DNA of 64,000 bases. It comes from Eumeta japonica. Lineage: Eukaryota; Arthropoda; Insecta; Lepidoptera; Psychidae. The position numbers and the translations under genes are program-made. Under the pieces are notes generated by a model. It saw only the letters and a list, made by a program, of their open reading frames with translations. It was not told the origin of the DNA and searched no databases. Shown here in pieces: positions 11,780-23,090 of this stretch; positions within the stretch are counted from its first letter, which is position 1, and every line of letters starts with the position of its first letter. The DNA is taken from positions 1-64,000 of the forward strand of contig BGZK01001559.1 of assembly GCA_005406025.1 (NCBI GenBank), given 5' to 3'.

Positions 11780-13310
11780 TTAACGAATAATTAAAAGGGG
11801 TAATGTATTAATAAAATAGAAGTTAGCCTCTATGACGTGAAGTCTCTGGAAGCTAAGAACAAGGCACAGAGATTTTTTTGAACCATCATGTTGTCTAGGT
11901 TCAAAGAATTTAAGCAACAACAAAGATAACAAGTAAATTAAGGGGTAGTTTGAAAACCGCAGTGATTTGGATAAGAAACGGTCAGATAAAAACTGTCGGC
12001 GAAGAGGAAGAGGTGGATCTACGCATTCAACTTGAAGTGCGTAGGTGAGGGAGGATTTCATATAACCCACAGGAAGAGGCAGCAGCCTTTGTACATGATT
12101 TACCAATAGATGGATGTTTTTTTGAGTCCACAGAATAGGAAATAGATTTTTCAGCCATAGAAATCGTGATACGCTTCTCAATATCCAGTTCTATGCAGTG
12201 TTTGCTAGTAGCGCTACGTCGGCCCAAACAGTGAAGACAGGATACTTTGTCCTCTCTCACAGTGCAGGACTCGCCTATATGCGCATTACCGCATTTAAAA
12301 CATCTAATCTGAATTGAGTTTTAGTATGCCTATATCGGCGGCAGTTGTAGCACTGGATCTTCGGACAAGTATATACCTCGACTGACAGATCATTGCCACA
12401 GATAAACATCCTCTGCGGTGACATCTGTCCATCAAAAGTAAACACAACAGTTTGGGACGGTTTCCAGACCGTGGAGGCATCCACCATCATCTTACATCGC
12501 AACTCTCCGGAACCACAATGCAACCAAAAATTTCTTCTTGGAACTAATGGGAAGAGACATCTCTCACTAGACCAAGACGAGTAACATTAAATGATGGAAT
12601 GAAAGCCCTTAGGCCTTTGAATGCAAGGAGAGGGTTACAAAGGAATGCATTAACAGCTGTGGGATTCAGAAAGGAAAGGGAAATGCAATTCCTCCCGATC
12701 CTCTTCATGCTGCCATTGACAATGTCATTGGCCGATTACAGGATTTTCCCAAAAGATACCGGGTGGAGCTCATTGCCAGTAAAAGGGGAATTTCGATCCT
12801 CTGGCAATTAATGACAAATGGGCTTCTGTCATTATTATTATACTCCGTTTTTACGGAGTAAAAACGCTTTTAGTTGAAAGGCTAGTTGTGTCAGGAGTGG
12901 CACGGGAGGATTGAGTAGGATCTACGTTGGAGAGCTGAGGCAGGGATGGAACGTCGTTTAACGAAGGGGGCTGAGAGCTGATATTTAATTTGGAGTTTCT
13001 TTGATTCCTCTCTTTATGGGCACGTTTTTTCGATAATTTTTTCCTTTTATTTATTTCATCCTCCAAGCAGTACGAAGTTGTAGTATCGGAAACAGTGACA
13101 GACGAGGCCGGTGAAGGAGGGAATTTGTTGGAACTTGGCCTGTATCATTGGGCGCATCGTCCATCTTGGATTCATAGCCTCTTTCTCAGAAAACAAACGA
13201 TAATATGTTATAAGAATTATAAACAAAATTAATACAAACCCAAAGCATAGCACGGAAAAATAGATAGAAAAACAGAATATGGAGCACAGATATATTACAG
13301 GATACAAACA
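11780..13310 (-). pseudogene. I/Jockey-type ORF1 (gag-like) remnant with zinc knuckles
   Basis: The minus strand around 12370-12190 encodes three CCHC-type knuckles in tandem across two frames: CYNCRRYRHTKTQFR (last Cys lost), CFKCGNAHIGESC and CLHCLGRRSATSKHC. This arrangement is standard for ORF1 nucleic-acid-binding proteins of insect I and Jockey elements. Upstream (12400-12600) an RNA-binding-like region precedes them. The stretch 12851-13310 looks like the lysine-rich N-terminal part. Several frameshifts and stops make it a pseudogene. It belongs to the same element as 11200-11745. Confidence 0.7.
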
Positions 13311-13329
13311 CTGATGTATTTATACACTG

Positions 13330-13388
13330 TAGTATTTTTATTTAGTTTCTAGCACATGTATTATGCTCGAAACTAAATAAAAATACTA
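13330..13388. repeat. 59-bp hairpin with 25-bp stem
   Basis: Arms 13330-13354 and 13364-13388 pair over 25 bp with one mismatch around a 9-nt loop (CATGTATTA). Arm cores are TTTTTATTTAGTTTC and its complement. It lies 20 bp from the 5-prime end of the ORF1 remnant. It could be an miRNA-type precursor, or a very small inverted-repeat insertion. Confidence 0.6.
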
Positions 13389-14189
13389 GAAAAATTTACA
13401 CACGTGGATGCCCGATGTATGCTTCCACTGCTAGTCAGATCTCCACGCCCTCTCTTGTTCGAAAATATTATAACAGTTATATTTTTTCGAGATAACGACA
13501 TGCGATAGATCAAGAACGAACTTATTAACAACAGTTGCTGTTTTATATATTTCATTGAAGTAAATCGTATATTTTTCTGCCCCTAAATAAACAATAAGGA
13601 CAGTTTAAAAAGTTGTGTCCGTTGTTAAGTGTAATTAGTGAAAATTAAAAAAATATGTAACGATTCAAAAATGCACTTGTAAATATGAAAAATAGAATAA
13701 TAAATATTCCTCTCTTTAGAACAGGTATATAAAAATACGTGATTATAACCACATCTCTGTAGGTAAAACGCAATATAAATAAATAAATCTGTCACATTTT
13801 TGACAATAATGACAAAATTCATGAAAAATATACATCGACGCCAATTTTATAAACATGTTTTTTTTTACATTTTCTCTACAGTAGGACGTTGCATTTCATA
13901 GAAAAATTTAGAATACCTAAAAATATGCCTTCACTCCATCCAAATCCCTTAAAACGTTTTCGAAAAATCGGTATATATGCATTGAAAATATATGGACGCA
14001 ACGAATATAATACCTTCTCTTTTTTTTTAAATCGATTAAAATTGTAATAGATCGCTAATATTAATAATATACATTTTTTTGATTTACTAAAACTAACACA
14101 TTTCGTCTGCTTAATTTAGTCAACACTCGGAAAAGTAGAGATACAAGATATAATATGTTAAATGTAATTTTAGTAAATATTAGTAAAAT
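13389..14189. other. AT-rich spacer
   Basis: No supported gene. Several minus-strand frames of about 60 codons are AT-rich chance frames. Confidence 0.45.
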
Positions 14190-14520
14190 TCCTAATCAAC
14201 TCCGTCAACCATACCCGCGTCGCGCATTGTCGTGTGCGGAGGCTAAGGTAGCTAGCGCACTCACGTACCGCCGCTCCTTTTAGACTGTAGTTCCTTCCGC
14301 CAACTGCAGTGTGCTGCTTCTGCATTCTTTGTGCTTTCGACGTCTTCGCTCCCGTGCATATGCATGCTCCTGTATTTGCTGCATCATATGCAGAAAAGAT
14401 GCAATTCCCAGAATGGCGGGGAAACGTGTTTTAACCGTAGTACTCCTCCGCGCCGTTACGTTAAAGAATTCTCAAAAAATAACGAAATGTACAGCAAACC
14501 GGAGAAGACGGTGACCTAAG
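14190..14520 (+). other. GC-richer block with two overlapping short ORFs
   Basis: CpG-rich DNA from about 14210 carries two overlapping plus-strand frames of 67 and 62 codons (14311-14514, 14331-14519). Neither shows a recognisable domain. The second ends KPEKTVT. They may be an old exon or a transposon piece. I cannot tell which frame, if any, is real. Confidence 0.2.
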
Positions 14521-15471
14521 AATGTGTTATTTAAATATATATATAATGCAATATATAGCTAGCACTATTTCGCGGACCCGTTCCGAAAATATTTACGAAG
14601 GTCAGTTGACGTTTTGTTAACCAACTAATTAGGATTTGTTAATGTCGGCGTGTTTTTAGTTTTTTACCTCTAAAATGGAGAAATATGACATAACAAAAGA
14701 TAAATTTAATTTACTTGGCAATTTATCACATCTTCCTAAACAATATCAGAGTGTGTATATTAATAATTTATGAAACGTAAATTGACACAAGGCAAAGTCT
14801 TTAATCAACCATTTATTTAATAAACTATCCACTGCTTACCACCGAAATTGTCTTCCTAAGCTTAATCCATCAAACATTTATTTTGATCTATCTTCAGCTA
14901 CATTCTCGAACTACAATAATTATAAATTAGTCTCATTATCGATAAGCTCTTATTCTTAATTCACCTAGACTACATTTCTAAGCCAAGATGACTGGGATAA
15001 AGCTAATCAATTGTTCTAAGCTCTGTACTTAGAGCCTATTACTAAAGTACATCCATAAGAAAAATGAAAGATATTCTCAACAAGTCATATTCATAAAAAA
15101 CGTGATTTTATCGTAAAATAACTACCTCGTGCTATTAGACGGAAGTATATACAGTTCTACTTTATAATACACTTCGAGTAAATAAAACTTGTCACCATAC
15201 GTTCATGATATCTGTCAACATAATGAAATTTTTTTGCGATAAATAATATGATTTTTACTCATTTATTTAATACTTTATTTTCAACATGTCAATAATTTAT
15301 ATACTCATTTATACTATTCGTTTATATACTCATATTTTTTTTCAGATATGCTAGCAGAACCCTGCCAAATTTAAAAATGATGTATTTTCTAGTTAAATAA
15401 CATTAAAATCCATCTTTTGTCAATGTCTTCAATCGATAAGAAGTATACGAATTTTACCCAACAATAATTAT
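14521..15471. other. Gene-free spacer
   Basis: AT-rich, with no gene or repeat structure that I can support. Confidence 0.45.
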
Positions 15472-16734
15472 TCAACTTAAAAATTTTTGATAACAAAAAC
15501 ATAGAATCTCAATCGATTGGTGGTTTTGTAGTACACATAAACCCATATGTTTTAAAATGTTCAAACTGCTTTTGAAACCTTTCCAATGAGAATCAGTACA
15601 TACGACATGTTTTTTACCCTGTTCCCCGCAAGAGGAAAACAAAAACAAAACCTCTCCGAATTTTGAATAGTTTTTAACATACTCAGCAAATCTCTCGCTT
15701 TTATTGTATATTTTTTCTTCATAAAGGTAGCACAATCTTTTCCTACTTATGTGTATTCCCACTGTTGTCCAATCACTGAACGATAATGACTCATTTATTT
15801 TCATAATTCTTGTTTGGAAAATATTGTCATATTTGTCTTTTATTACATTAAATATTGAGTTGTACAACTCACTGTAATTGTTACAGCATTGTAGTTCCGG
15901 AATCCTTTGCATGACACATTTTCTGAATTGTACCAATCGTTTTTCGTTCACTGGAACGCACTTTATAACCTTTTTTTAAATTTATTTTAACCGGTATTTT
16001 AAAAAACGCTGTTTTACCACTGTGGTCTGATTTTAAATTATTGTTAATATATTTCTGAAGTGTTTCAACATTTGTATAAATATTATTAAGACATGTCTTA
16101 GAGACAGACGTGATTCTTGTAGCCTCTAAAAAAAGGTTTAACAGATTGTAACGCCCAAGGAACTCCAGAATTCTATCGCTGTAATTGGTGACACCTAATA
16201 AGTTTGCATTCAAGTCACCACATATTACAATATATTTACGTTTATCACTTATCTTCACAAGGTTCGATCCATAATCGATTCAAACAATTCATAAGAAGAA
16301 TGAGGGGGCCTGTGTACGCTCATCACAATAAGCCGCTCGAGTTCCACACAGGCTATCGCCACAACCCGCTCAGCAGAGAGATCCACAATAGCAGTTATTT
16401 CCTTAAATTTAAGATTATTACGGATTTCAATTAAAGAACCGCCATGTAATGAATTGTCTCTGCTGAAGGAGCTTGCAACCTGGTGATTAGGAAAGCCAAA
16501 GAAAAGCTGACCGTTCCTAAGCCAGTATTTTGTAATACATAGTATATCATTATTGGCATTGTCCATGAACAGCTCAACCTCTAGCTCCTTGTTTTTCATG
16601 CTCTGAATATTCTGATGCACCAGGTTAAGAATATATTTATTTAAATTATTATTATTTCTAATTATTACATTAGGATTAAATTGCGAGCATTTTATTCGAT
16701 AATATACTATAGCTACTCTCAACCTTCTTATCAA
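15472..16734 (-). pseudogene. CR1/Jockey-like endonuclease domain, broken
   Basis: Two main minus-strand frames (16734-16255, then 16258-15881) give an AP-type endonuclease of a non-LTR retrotransposon. Motifs in order are LVHQNIQSMKN (Asn motif), ILCITKYWL where the catalytic Glu of the usual E-H/W-L motif is Lys, VIMSVHRPP, VICGDLNANLLG (intact Asp/Asn pair) and NNLKSDHSGKTAF (intact SDH). A third frame (15951-15472) continues into the linker expected before the reverse transcriptase, with the match fading after NYSKF. The frames are joined by frameshifts. No reverse transcriptase follows, so the 3-prime part is lost, which is unusual for 5-prime-truncating elements. Confidence 0.75.
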
Positions 16735-17984
16735 TTGATGTATTGAAACTTAGGTGGAAGGAATCTGCAAATTCCCATTTGTCAAGAAAACCCTGTTTAT
16801 TTTGGATTACTAAGTTAGGGTCTCTCTTTGTTGAAGCAGCCCGTTTAAATCCTTAGAGCTCCGCACTCCAACAGAGCCTCCAGATCCAATCGAGCCATAG
16901 GCACTCTTACAACTAGACTCAATTCTATATAATAATGTAACAGAATCAATATTATAGGCTAACAACTTAGCCAAATATCGTTCAAAATATCTGTATAGGA
17001 ATATCCTATCTTTAGTCAAAATAAAATTAAATTTAAGAATATATTAATACCAAAAAAATGTATATTAGCATTACTATGACGCCAAGTCATATTGTACATA
17101 AGTGTATTTATGTTATACATGTCTTTATTTTCCTTTTCCGACAAGTGATTTGAATATGGAAAAGCGCATAAAATTATTTGAAGAAATTATATGTCCTAAG
17201 ACCTCAATGTACGTGGAACGACGCACATGAGGAGTAGTGTTAAGGTCACACTACATTCTTTGGAATGGCTTCCGATTTACGATTTCAATCGTTTACAAGT
17301 GATCATACGGGTTTATTATTTACGCATAAGGACGCGTAGGCACGCTACCAGGGTGCATTAGTGTAACAAAAACCACGTAAAAAGGTAGACGACCACTCAG
17401 AGAAACTAAACATACTACTAATATAAAAAAAATTCAACCTAAAAATCTTAAATAAATATTATCTGAGTTGGTGGACGTCTCGAAGGCTTGAGAGACTGCC
17501 AGAAAATGTCGGTCGTCATTGAGCCGTAGTGGCTTGGCCAGCACCGTTCCGGCGCCACCCTCTCCTCGAGTATTCTCAGCATCTGAAACTATAACTTATG
17601 TGAGGAAACAATTCTGATCATACCATCCGCTATCACTCCTGATTCAATTCATGTCAGAAAGTGAACCGCACGGATGATCTGTCGCACAACTCTACGAACA
17701 TAGTTGCCTCCCATTAGAAACGGAATCTCCCTTCTATACTTCACCTCTCGCGCATAACGTTTAATAATTTGAAAATAGGTCGCGGTAGGTTTTTCTTCCT
17801 CTCCTGGTTTTTCTGCCGTGCCCTCAGATGATGAACGCGGCATCGGCCGCCTAGAGGTCCACCAGCTGTCGTGCATAACACGTTAATTTACAAAATTCTC
17901 ATTTGTTTAACATCGTATTTTATTAAATTGGATTCCGAGAAAATTATTATTTAATATGTATTTATCCTGATATATCATTATAAG
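16735..17984. other. Spacer with a GC-richer stretch and an unrecognised ORF
   Basis: Between the CR1-like and gypsy remnants. A minus-strand frame 17876-17649 begins with a true ATG and encodes 75 residues, with an acidic EKPGEEEKP patch, then REVKYRREIPF and RQIIRAVHF. It has no family I recognise. It lies on the 3-prime side of the gypsy pol and could belong to that element or be an unrelated exon. Confidence 0.25.
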
Positions 17985-19920
17985 CTAAATTTTAAACAAA
18001 TTATCTTTTCCACATATTTAATAATGTAATTTAGAAATTCTTGTCTCTCAGCCATGTCGCCATACGATCTATTTGTACTTCCTAACCGAGCATTATCTAA
18101 ATGGAAGTTTAGCTCTCTGCCGTATATTAATATATATATGGAGACATCCCAGTAGTGCTCTGTACAGTTACATTATATGAAAATGTCACTAACGGTAAAA
18201 GGTACACCAATCCTTTTGGTTACTGTCGACATACATTGATAATAGTTGCCAAAGCGCTCTATGAATTTTTTCTATCAAACCATTTGTTCGCGTTTGAAAC
18301 GCAAATCGCCATATTGACCCAAATTCTTCAATCGTATTTCTGACTATTCTTGACCAAAAAACTGTCCCTCGGTCAGATATTATTTTCGGCACGGAACCAA
18401 ATTTACGAAATAATTATTTTATCAATGCATCTGATATCGCTTCAGCAATGACTCGCGGAATAGCTTTTGTGATAACTTATGAGGAGGCATATTCTACAGC
18501 AGTTATTATATATTTATTACCGCGCATGACCCTTCTAATGGGCCCGATCACATCGATCTCAATCTTTTATAAAATACCTTGTAATATAATTGGTTGCAAT
18601 CTAGCCTGATTGCTCACTTTCTTTCTTTCTAAACATACGCGACATGATTCGATATAATTCTTCACTTCTTTCTCGGCATTATTCACGAAATGTCTTTCTC
18701 TTACCTTTCCTAATATTTTGGTTAACCCTAAATGCCCCCTGTCCAAGGTTCGTTATGCACCTCTTTCAACACCACATCTAACATGCACCTCGGTAAGACT
18801 ATTAAATATTTTCTTTTTCCTAATTAATTTATTCTCATACATTAAACTTTGTTTCATACAATAAAGTCTTGATACCTATCTCTATTCCTACTTAAGTCTT
18901 CTGCAAAGTCTAGATACCTATTTCTATTCCTACTTAAGTCTTCTGCTGTATATCTACAAAATTCGTCGTCTCTCTGCTTTTCTATAAGAGTATCCCCTGA
19001 AATCCTATACACCGCCAACTCTTTCTTCTCTTCTACTGATCTTTCCTCATTACTTTCCTTAGTGGATTTCTACAGAGAAAATCTACCACTATATTTAGAC
19101 ATCCCAAAGCATGTACAATTTTAAAATCGTGTTCTTGTAGAAAAAGTGCCTACTGGCTAATCTGCCATTAAGATCTTTATTTTTTTAATCAACTTTATGG
19201 TTCGTCACCACTTCAAATATCATTCTCCAAACATAACGTCTAAAGCATTTTAAGGCCCATACAAATCCTAAAATTGACGTTCCGTCGCTGAATATTTCTT
19301 TTCCAAGTTGCTCAATTATCACGACACGTAACCCACTGGATGCATTTCCTTCAGTTCTTTCTCCTTACATCAGCGATGAATGTAATGCTTTCCCACTAGC
19401 ATCTGCGAATAACCGAGTGACTACACTATCGACGTTATTCTCAAAACGTTTCAATACGGGAGTATTACATACGTATTTTTTTAACATTTCAAATGCCGCT
19501 TGATATTCTTCTCACCAATGAAATTTATTACCCTTTCTTAGTCATTTTTTTAATGGCAAAGTAATTTGCACATAATTTTCTATGAATTTCGTGTAATAGG
19601 ATGTGAGACATATAAATGATTTTAAATTCTTCACAGTTGTCGGTCTCTCTAATTTTAAAACTGATTTTTAAACTCGTCCCGCAAACAATGGTTTGACATT
19701 TGCTTTTAACCTGCACAGAAACGTCATTAAAATTGTGTTTTCTTTATTGATTTTTGCTTTTGTAGCTACCCTTCTTACTTTATTAGAATACTCTGCTAGG
19801 TCAACTTGTTCTAGTTTCATATTATAAAATAATTGTGCATAATTTATTTTGCATTTGGATTTATCTTTGAACTCTTTTATGATTTATTCATAAATCAGTG
19901 CCATTGTATCAATAGTTTTT
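17985..19920 (-). mobile_element. Ty3/gypsy LTR retrotransposon, gag-pol remnant with internal deletion
   Basis: Minus-strand translation shows pieces in the canonical order. The gag capsid end (about 19900-19700) reads NYAQLFYNMKLEQ and FLCRLKANVKPLFAG. The reverse transcriptase end reads RPTTVKNLKSFICLTSYY then KFIENY. RNase H reads LFADASGKAL and ILGFVWALKCFRRYVW. The integrase zinc finger is RERHFV(x)nC..C. The integrase core has EIDVIGPI, YIITAVEYAS, KIISDRGTVF and TNGLIEKIHR, so the D-D-E residues survive. The C-terminal ILIYGRE follows to about 17985. Gag runs straight into late RT, so protease and the YxDD-bearing RT core are gone. At least four in-frame stops occur. No LTRs were identified. 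Confidence 0.85.
18863..18946. repeat. 42-bp tandem duplication inside the gypsy pol
   Basis: Units 18863-18904 and 18905-18946 differ at two positions and share TTCCTACTTAAGTCTTCTGC. The length is a multiple of three, so it alone would not shift the frame. It lies between the RNase H and integrase parts. Confidence 0.75.
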
Positions 19921-19931
19921 AAAAGAAATTT

Positions 19932-19998
19932 AGCTGGGCCCGCCGTATCTGTATACGGTGGCCCAGCTGAAGTGGCTTAAGCTTGTGCTTAAGCCCAC
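19932..19998. repeat. Two tandem hairpins
   Basis: Hairpin one (19932-19967) pairs AGCTGGGCC plus CCGTAT with ATACGG plus GGCCCAGCT around CTGT, with one small bulge. Hairpin two (19972-19998) pairs GTGGCTTAAGC with GCTTAAGCCCAC around TTGT, with one bulged base. Both are GC-richer than their surroundings and sit just upstream of the gypsy gag piece. Confidence 0.6.
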
Positions 19999-21467
19999 TT
20001 TTTTCTGCTATTCACTTCAGTTCTTTAACGCAGCCAATGTTTTATATTTTATTGTAAAATTCTCCATAATCTTCGTTTAGCAAACCTTGGAAAATGACAG
20101 CCAAGTTTCTATTTTTTACTATTTTTATCTTTCTTTCTTCTTACTACTCTACCAGTATAGCACAGACTACGTAAACTTCAGGGTTACCGGGAACTTCAAT
20201 TCTCCAATTAAAGATAAGAGGAAGATGACGATAATTATTTGATCAGTACTCCAATTTCTCCGTTTATGCATCTCATATATATTCAATCTAACACATCAAC
20301 CGTTAACCAATACACTTTTTATTACTGTTGATAACCTCTGTACTCGGGCGTGATCCCTCGTCAACTCTTTTCCTATCTCCGACTGACTATCAACTTCCTA
20401 TTCACTTGTTCTTCATCAGCTCGGTTTCTAGTCTAAAGTTTGAATTCATACTTTGAACGCAAATAAAACATACGTGTGTGGGACTGAGCACGAAGGCCAG
20501 ATTCCTCACATTCTACCTATAGCTAGCTCAGCTACTACAATATATATATATATATATATATATCTCTAAAGCATCAAAGGCAAGATGAATATTAAAGGTT
20601 TTGTTGATTCATCCTTGCAAATTTATCTTGGTTGTCTTAGCAACCTCACTATAAAAACTATTTTAAGGTTAAATCAAAGGAATATCCAAAAATAGCATGC
20701 TACTTTATCTTCTGAAGCTTCATAATTCATTTTATCTGAAAAGAGGATAAATGTCGAAGATTTCAGGGCTTATTTTGTTACTTCAGTAATTCATGTGAAC
20801 AAAAAGCACATAGGTCGGTGGAAGTACAAAAAAATTGTAATTTTTCGAAAATTGTGGTCAGCTCCAACGCGCGACAGGAGTTTACTACTTACCGACACTT
20901 GTCTTAATCGATCATCAATTATCATGTATAAAAACAAAAGGTTGTAAATTAACTTATTTTATATTGAAAATATTTATATTTGTATTATACTATTCCAAGT
21001 CACCTACTTTATAGACCATATTTTTGTATTTCGCTAATTTTTGTCCGGGACGGTAATGAAATAGATTAGATTTTTTTTTATTTTTGACAAATTTTATAAG
21101 AAAACAAAGTTTAAATGAAAGTTAAACCTTGTTAATTTTTTACGACCTAAAATTGAGTATTTTCCAAAAATTACCAAAAATGTTTTTTGTAATATTAAAA
21201 TTCAAAATATTTAATAATTCGATTATAAATAATGGAATTCAACGTTTAAGGAATATTATGGGAAAATATTGTTTATATGAAATATGATTTGATTATTCGT
21301 GCACATTTAGGCTTCTTTTGTCTCCACAAATCGTATACATTAATCATAAAAATTAATAAAATTTCTATATCTTGAACTTTCGTAAATTATTCATACGACA
21401 TATATTTTTTTTAATATGCATACAGATAAATTCATTGATTATTTCATTCAAATAACACTTTATCACC
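19999..21467. other. Gene-free spacer with TA microsatellite
   Basis: Contains (TA)n at about 20540-20563. The stretch 20000-20500 may still be gypsy 5-prime sequence but shows no readable gag. Nothing else was recognised. Confidence 0.4.
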
Positions 21468-22084
21468 TTGAGAAAAATCCCAAAAAAGAAAGATAGAAAA
21501 GAATATTTTGGCCGATCGCAAACGGGGCATTTGATAAAAGGGTGTCTGGTGTTTATAGAAAACAAAGCCTTTGACATGATGTTTTTTCTGTTGAGACAAA
21601 CATTTGGAACATTCCCGGAAACGTCGAATAGATTAGTTAGGGAAAAAACATCAGGTGAATTGAAGAGCGACGCGAGTCTACACAGGATAAGAAATAAATG
21701 TTTATTGATCATAGATGGAATGACACAGAAAATGAAGTTAGATTGTGCATGGATTCGATGCAATATAAAAGATAGACGTGTAGTAAGCGGTTACAACCAG
21801 TGAAGAAACGAGTTTCGTTTTACATGGCAGACGGGCGTTATTTTGGTATTGAACTTGGGAAAACTGCCTATAATTGAATGCAATTCTCATGTGTTGAAGA
21901 GAAACCCTGCATAAAATACACTGGCGAAAGTGAGAATTGTTTCATTGAAAAGATAACCAGTTTTCTGCGTGACGCAGTACCATTGTTAGAGTTGCAACGA
22001 AACTTTGCAAACAAGGGACATCCTAGATATAGCGTTCGATTTAACATGTCATTGTGCAAAATTCTTGCTTCCAAAGCGATTTAG
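21468..22084 (+). other. Overlapping ORFs of unknown nature
   Basis: A plus-strand frame of 111 codons (21468-21803) contains RSQTGHLIKGCLVFIENKAF and is followed by one of 68 codons (21878-22084). A minus-strand frame of 132 codons overlaps the first. The plus frames could be a decayed protein, since composition here is less AT-rich than the flanks, but no domain is recognisable and both strands are about equally open. Confidence 0.2.
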
Positions 22085-23090
22085 TGTTGAAAATATAGTA
22101 ACTGAGAATTATTATTGTGTTAATTATATCTAAGTTAGGGTAATTTTTCACTAACTAGTGTGAACAAGACAAAATTCTAAGAGCATGTCTAATGTGAAAT
22201 ATCTAAAACATGTCTTCAACAGTAGAGATCTGCCTGAAATGGCTACAGAAAATTTATCAGCAACCAATAACGGTACAGTCTGGCGAATACCTCTCGTATA
22301 AACTCATTCTTCATCAAAATCACCAGGGACTACTTCAGTAACCTTCCTGTTTGACGATGAACGCCAGGATTAAAAACGGATGCTTACCACCGCAAGCTCT
22401 CATACATTTGGATCAGCAATGACTGATCCAAGATCATAATAATATCCCAGTCCTCTATCACTGAAGAAAACATGAGACAGACAAAATAAATCCGCTTACT
22501 CATAATGACATCATGTTGAGCGTCGATATGAGCCACTCGAATGCCATTTCAGACGGAAATGCAGAAAATAGCAGCAGACTGAATGACAGTTACTGGTGGC
22601 TGTCAAACAAATATGATTATCTTGTAATTGTCAAAGAGAGGATTGGCGAATTACATTTATATGTGTGAAACATATTGTAAATATCCTTTTTATTTATTTA
22701 TAAATAGTCAATGGACGGTTTTTAAAAACCTGTTTTCCACCCATGGTTGACTAACAATTAGCAATGTAATATCAAATGAAATCAACTTTTACTTTTAAAA
22801 TACTCAAGTAAAATCAAAGTTTCTAATAAATAATGACGGTTAAAAGTGAGGAGTATAGAACTGGTTCCCAGTAACAAAATTTACTACTCAAATAAATGAA
22901 AATGATTCTATAAGTTTGTTAGCATCTGTTATATAAATTATTTTTTTTAATATGTGCTGGTAAATACAATAGACTTCTTTAATAAAAAAAACTGTGCTGT
23001 TTTCTACTTGTTACTAAGCCATCGCTATCATCCAATATTGACTTGTGTACCAGAGAATATAAAATATTTAATCAATAAATAGCTAAGTAT
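22085..23090. other. Spacer, mostly featureless
   Basis: A short hairpin GGATCAG-CAATGA-CTGATCC lies at about 22411-22430. The stretch 22280-22640 is less AT-rich but shows no readable protein. Confidence 0.4.

Noticed and set aside
11780..12181. 133-codon leucine-rich protein on the minus strand
   Set aside because: It is an out-of-frame shadow of the decayed retrotransposon ORF1; the neighbouring frame carries the zinc knuckles.
21365..21803. 132-codon minus-strand gene
   Set aside because: It overlaps an equally open plus-strand frame, is hydrophobic by AT bias and shows no domain.
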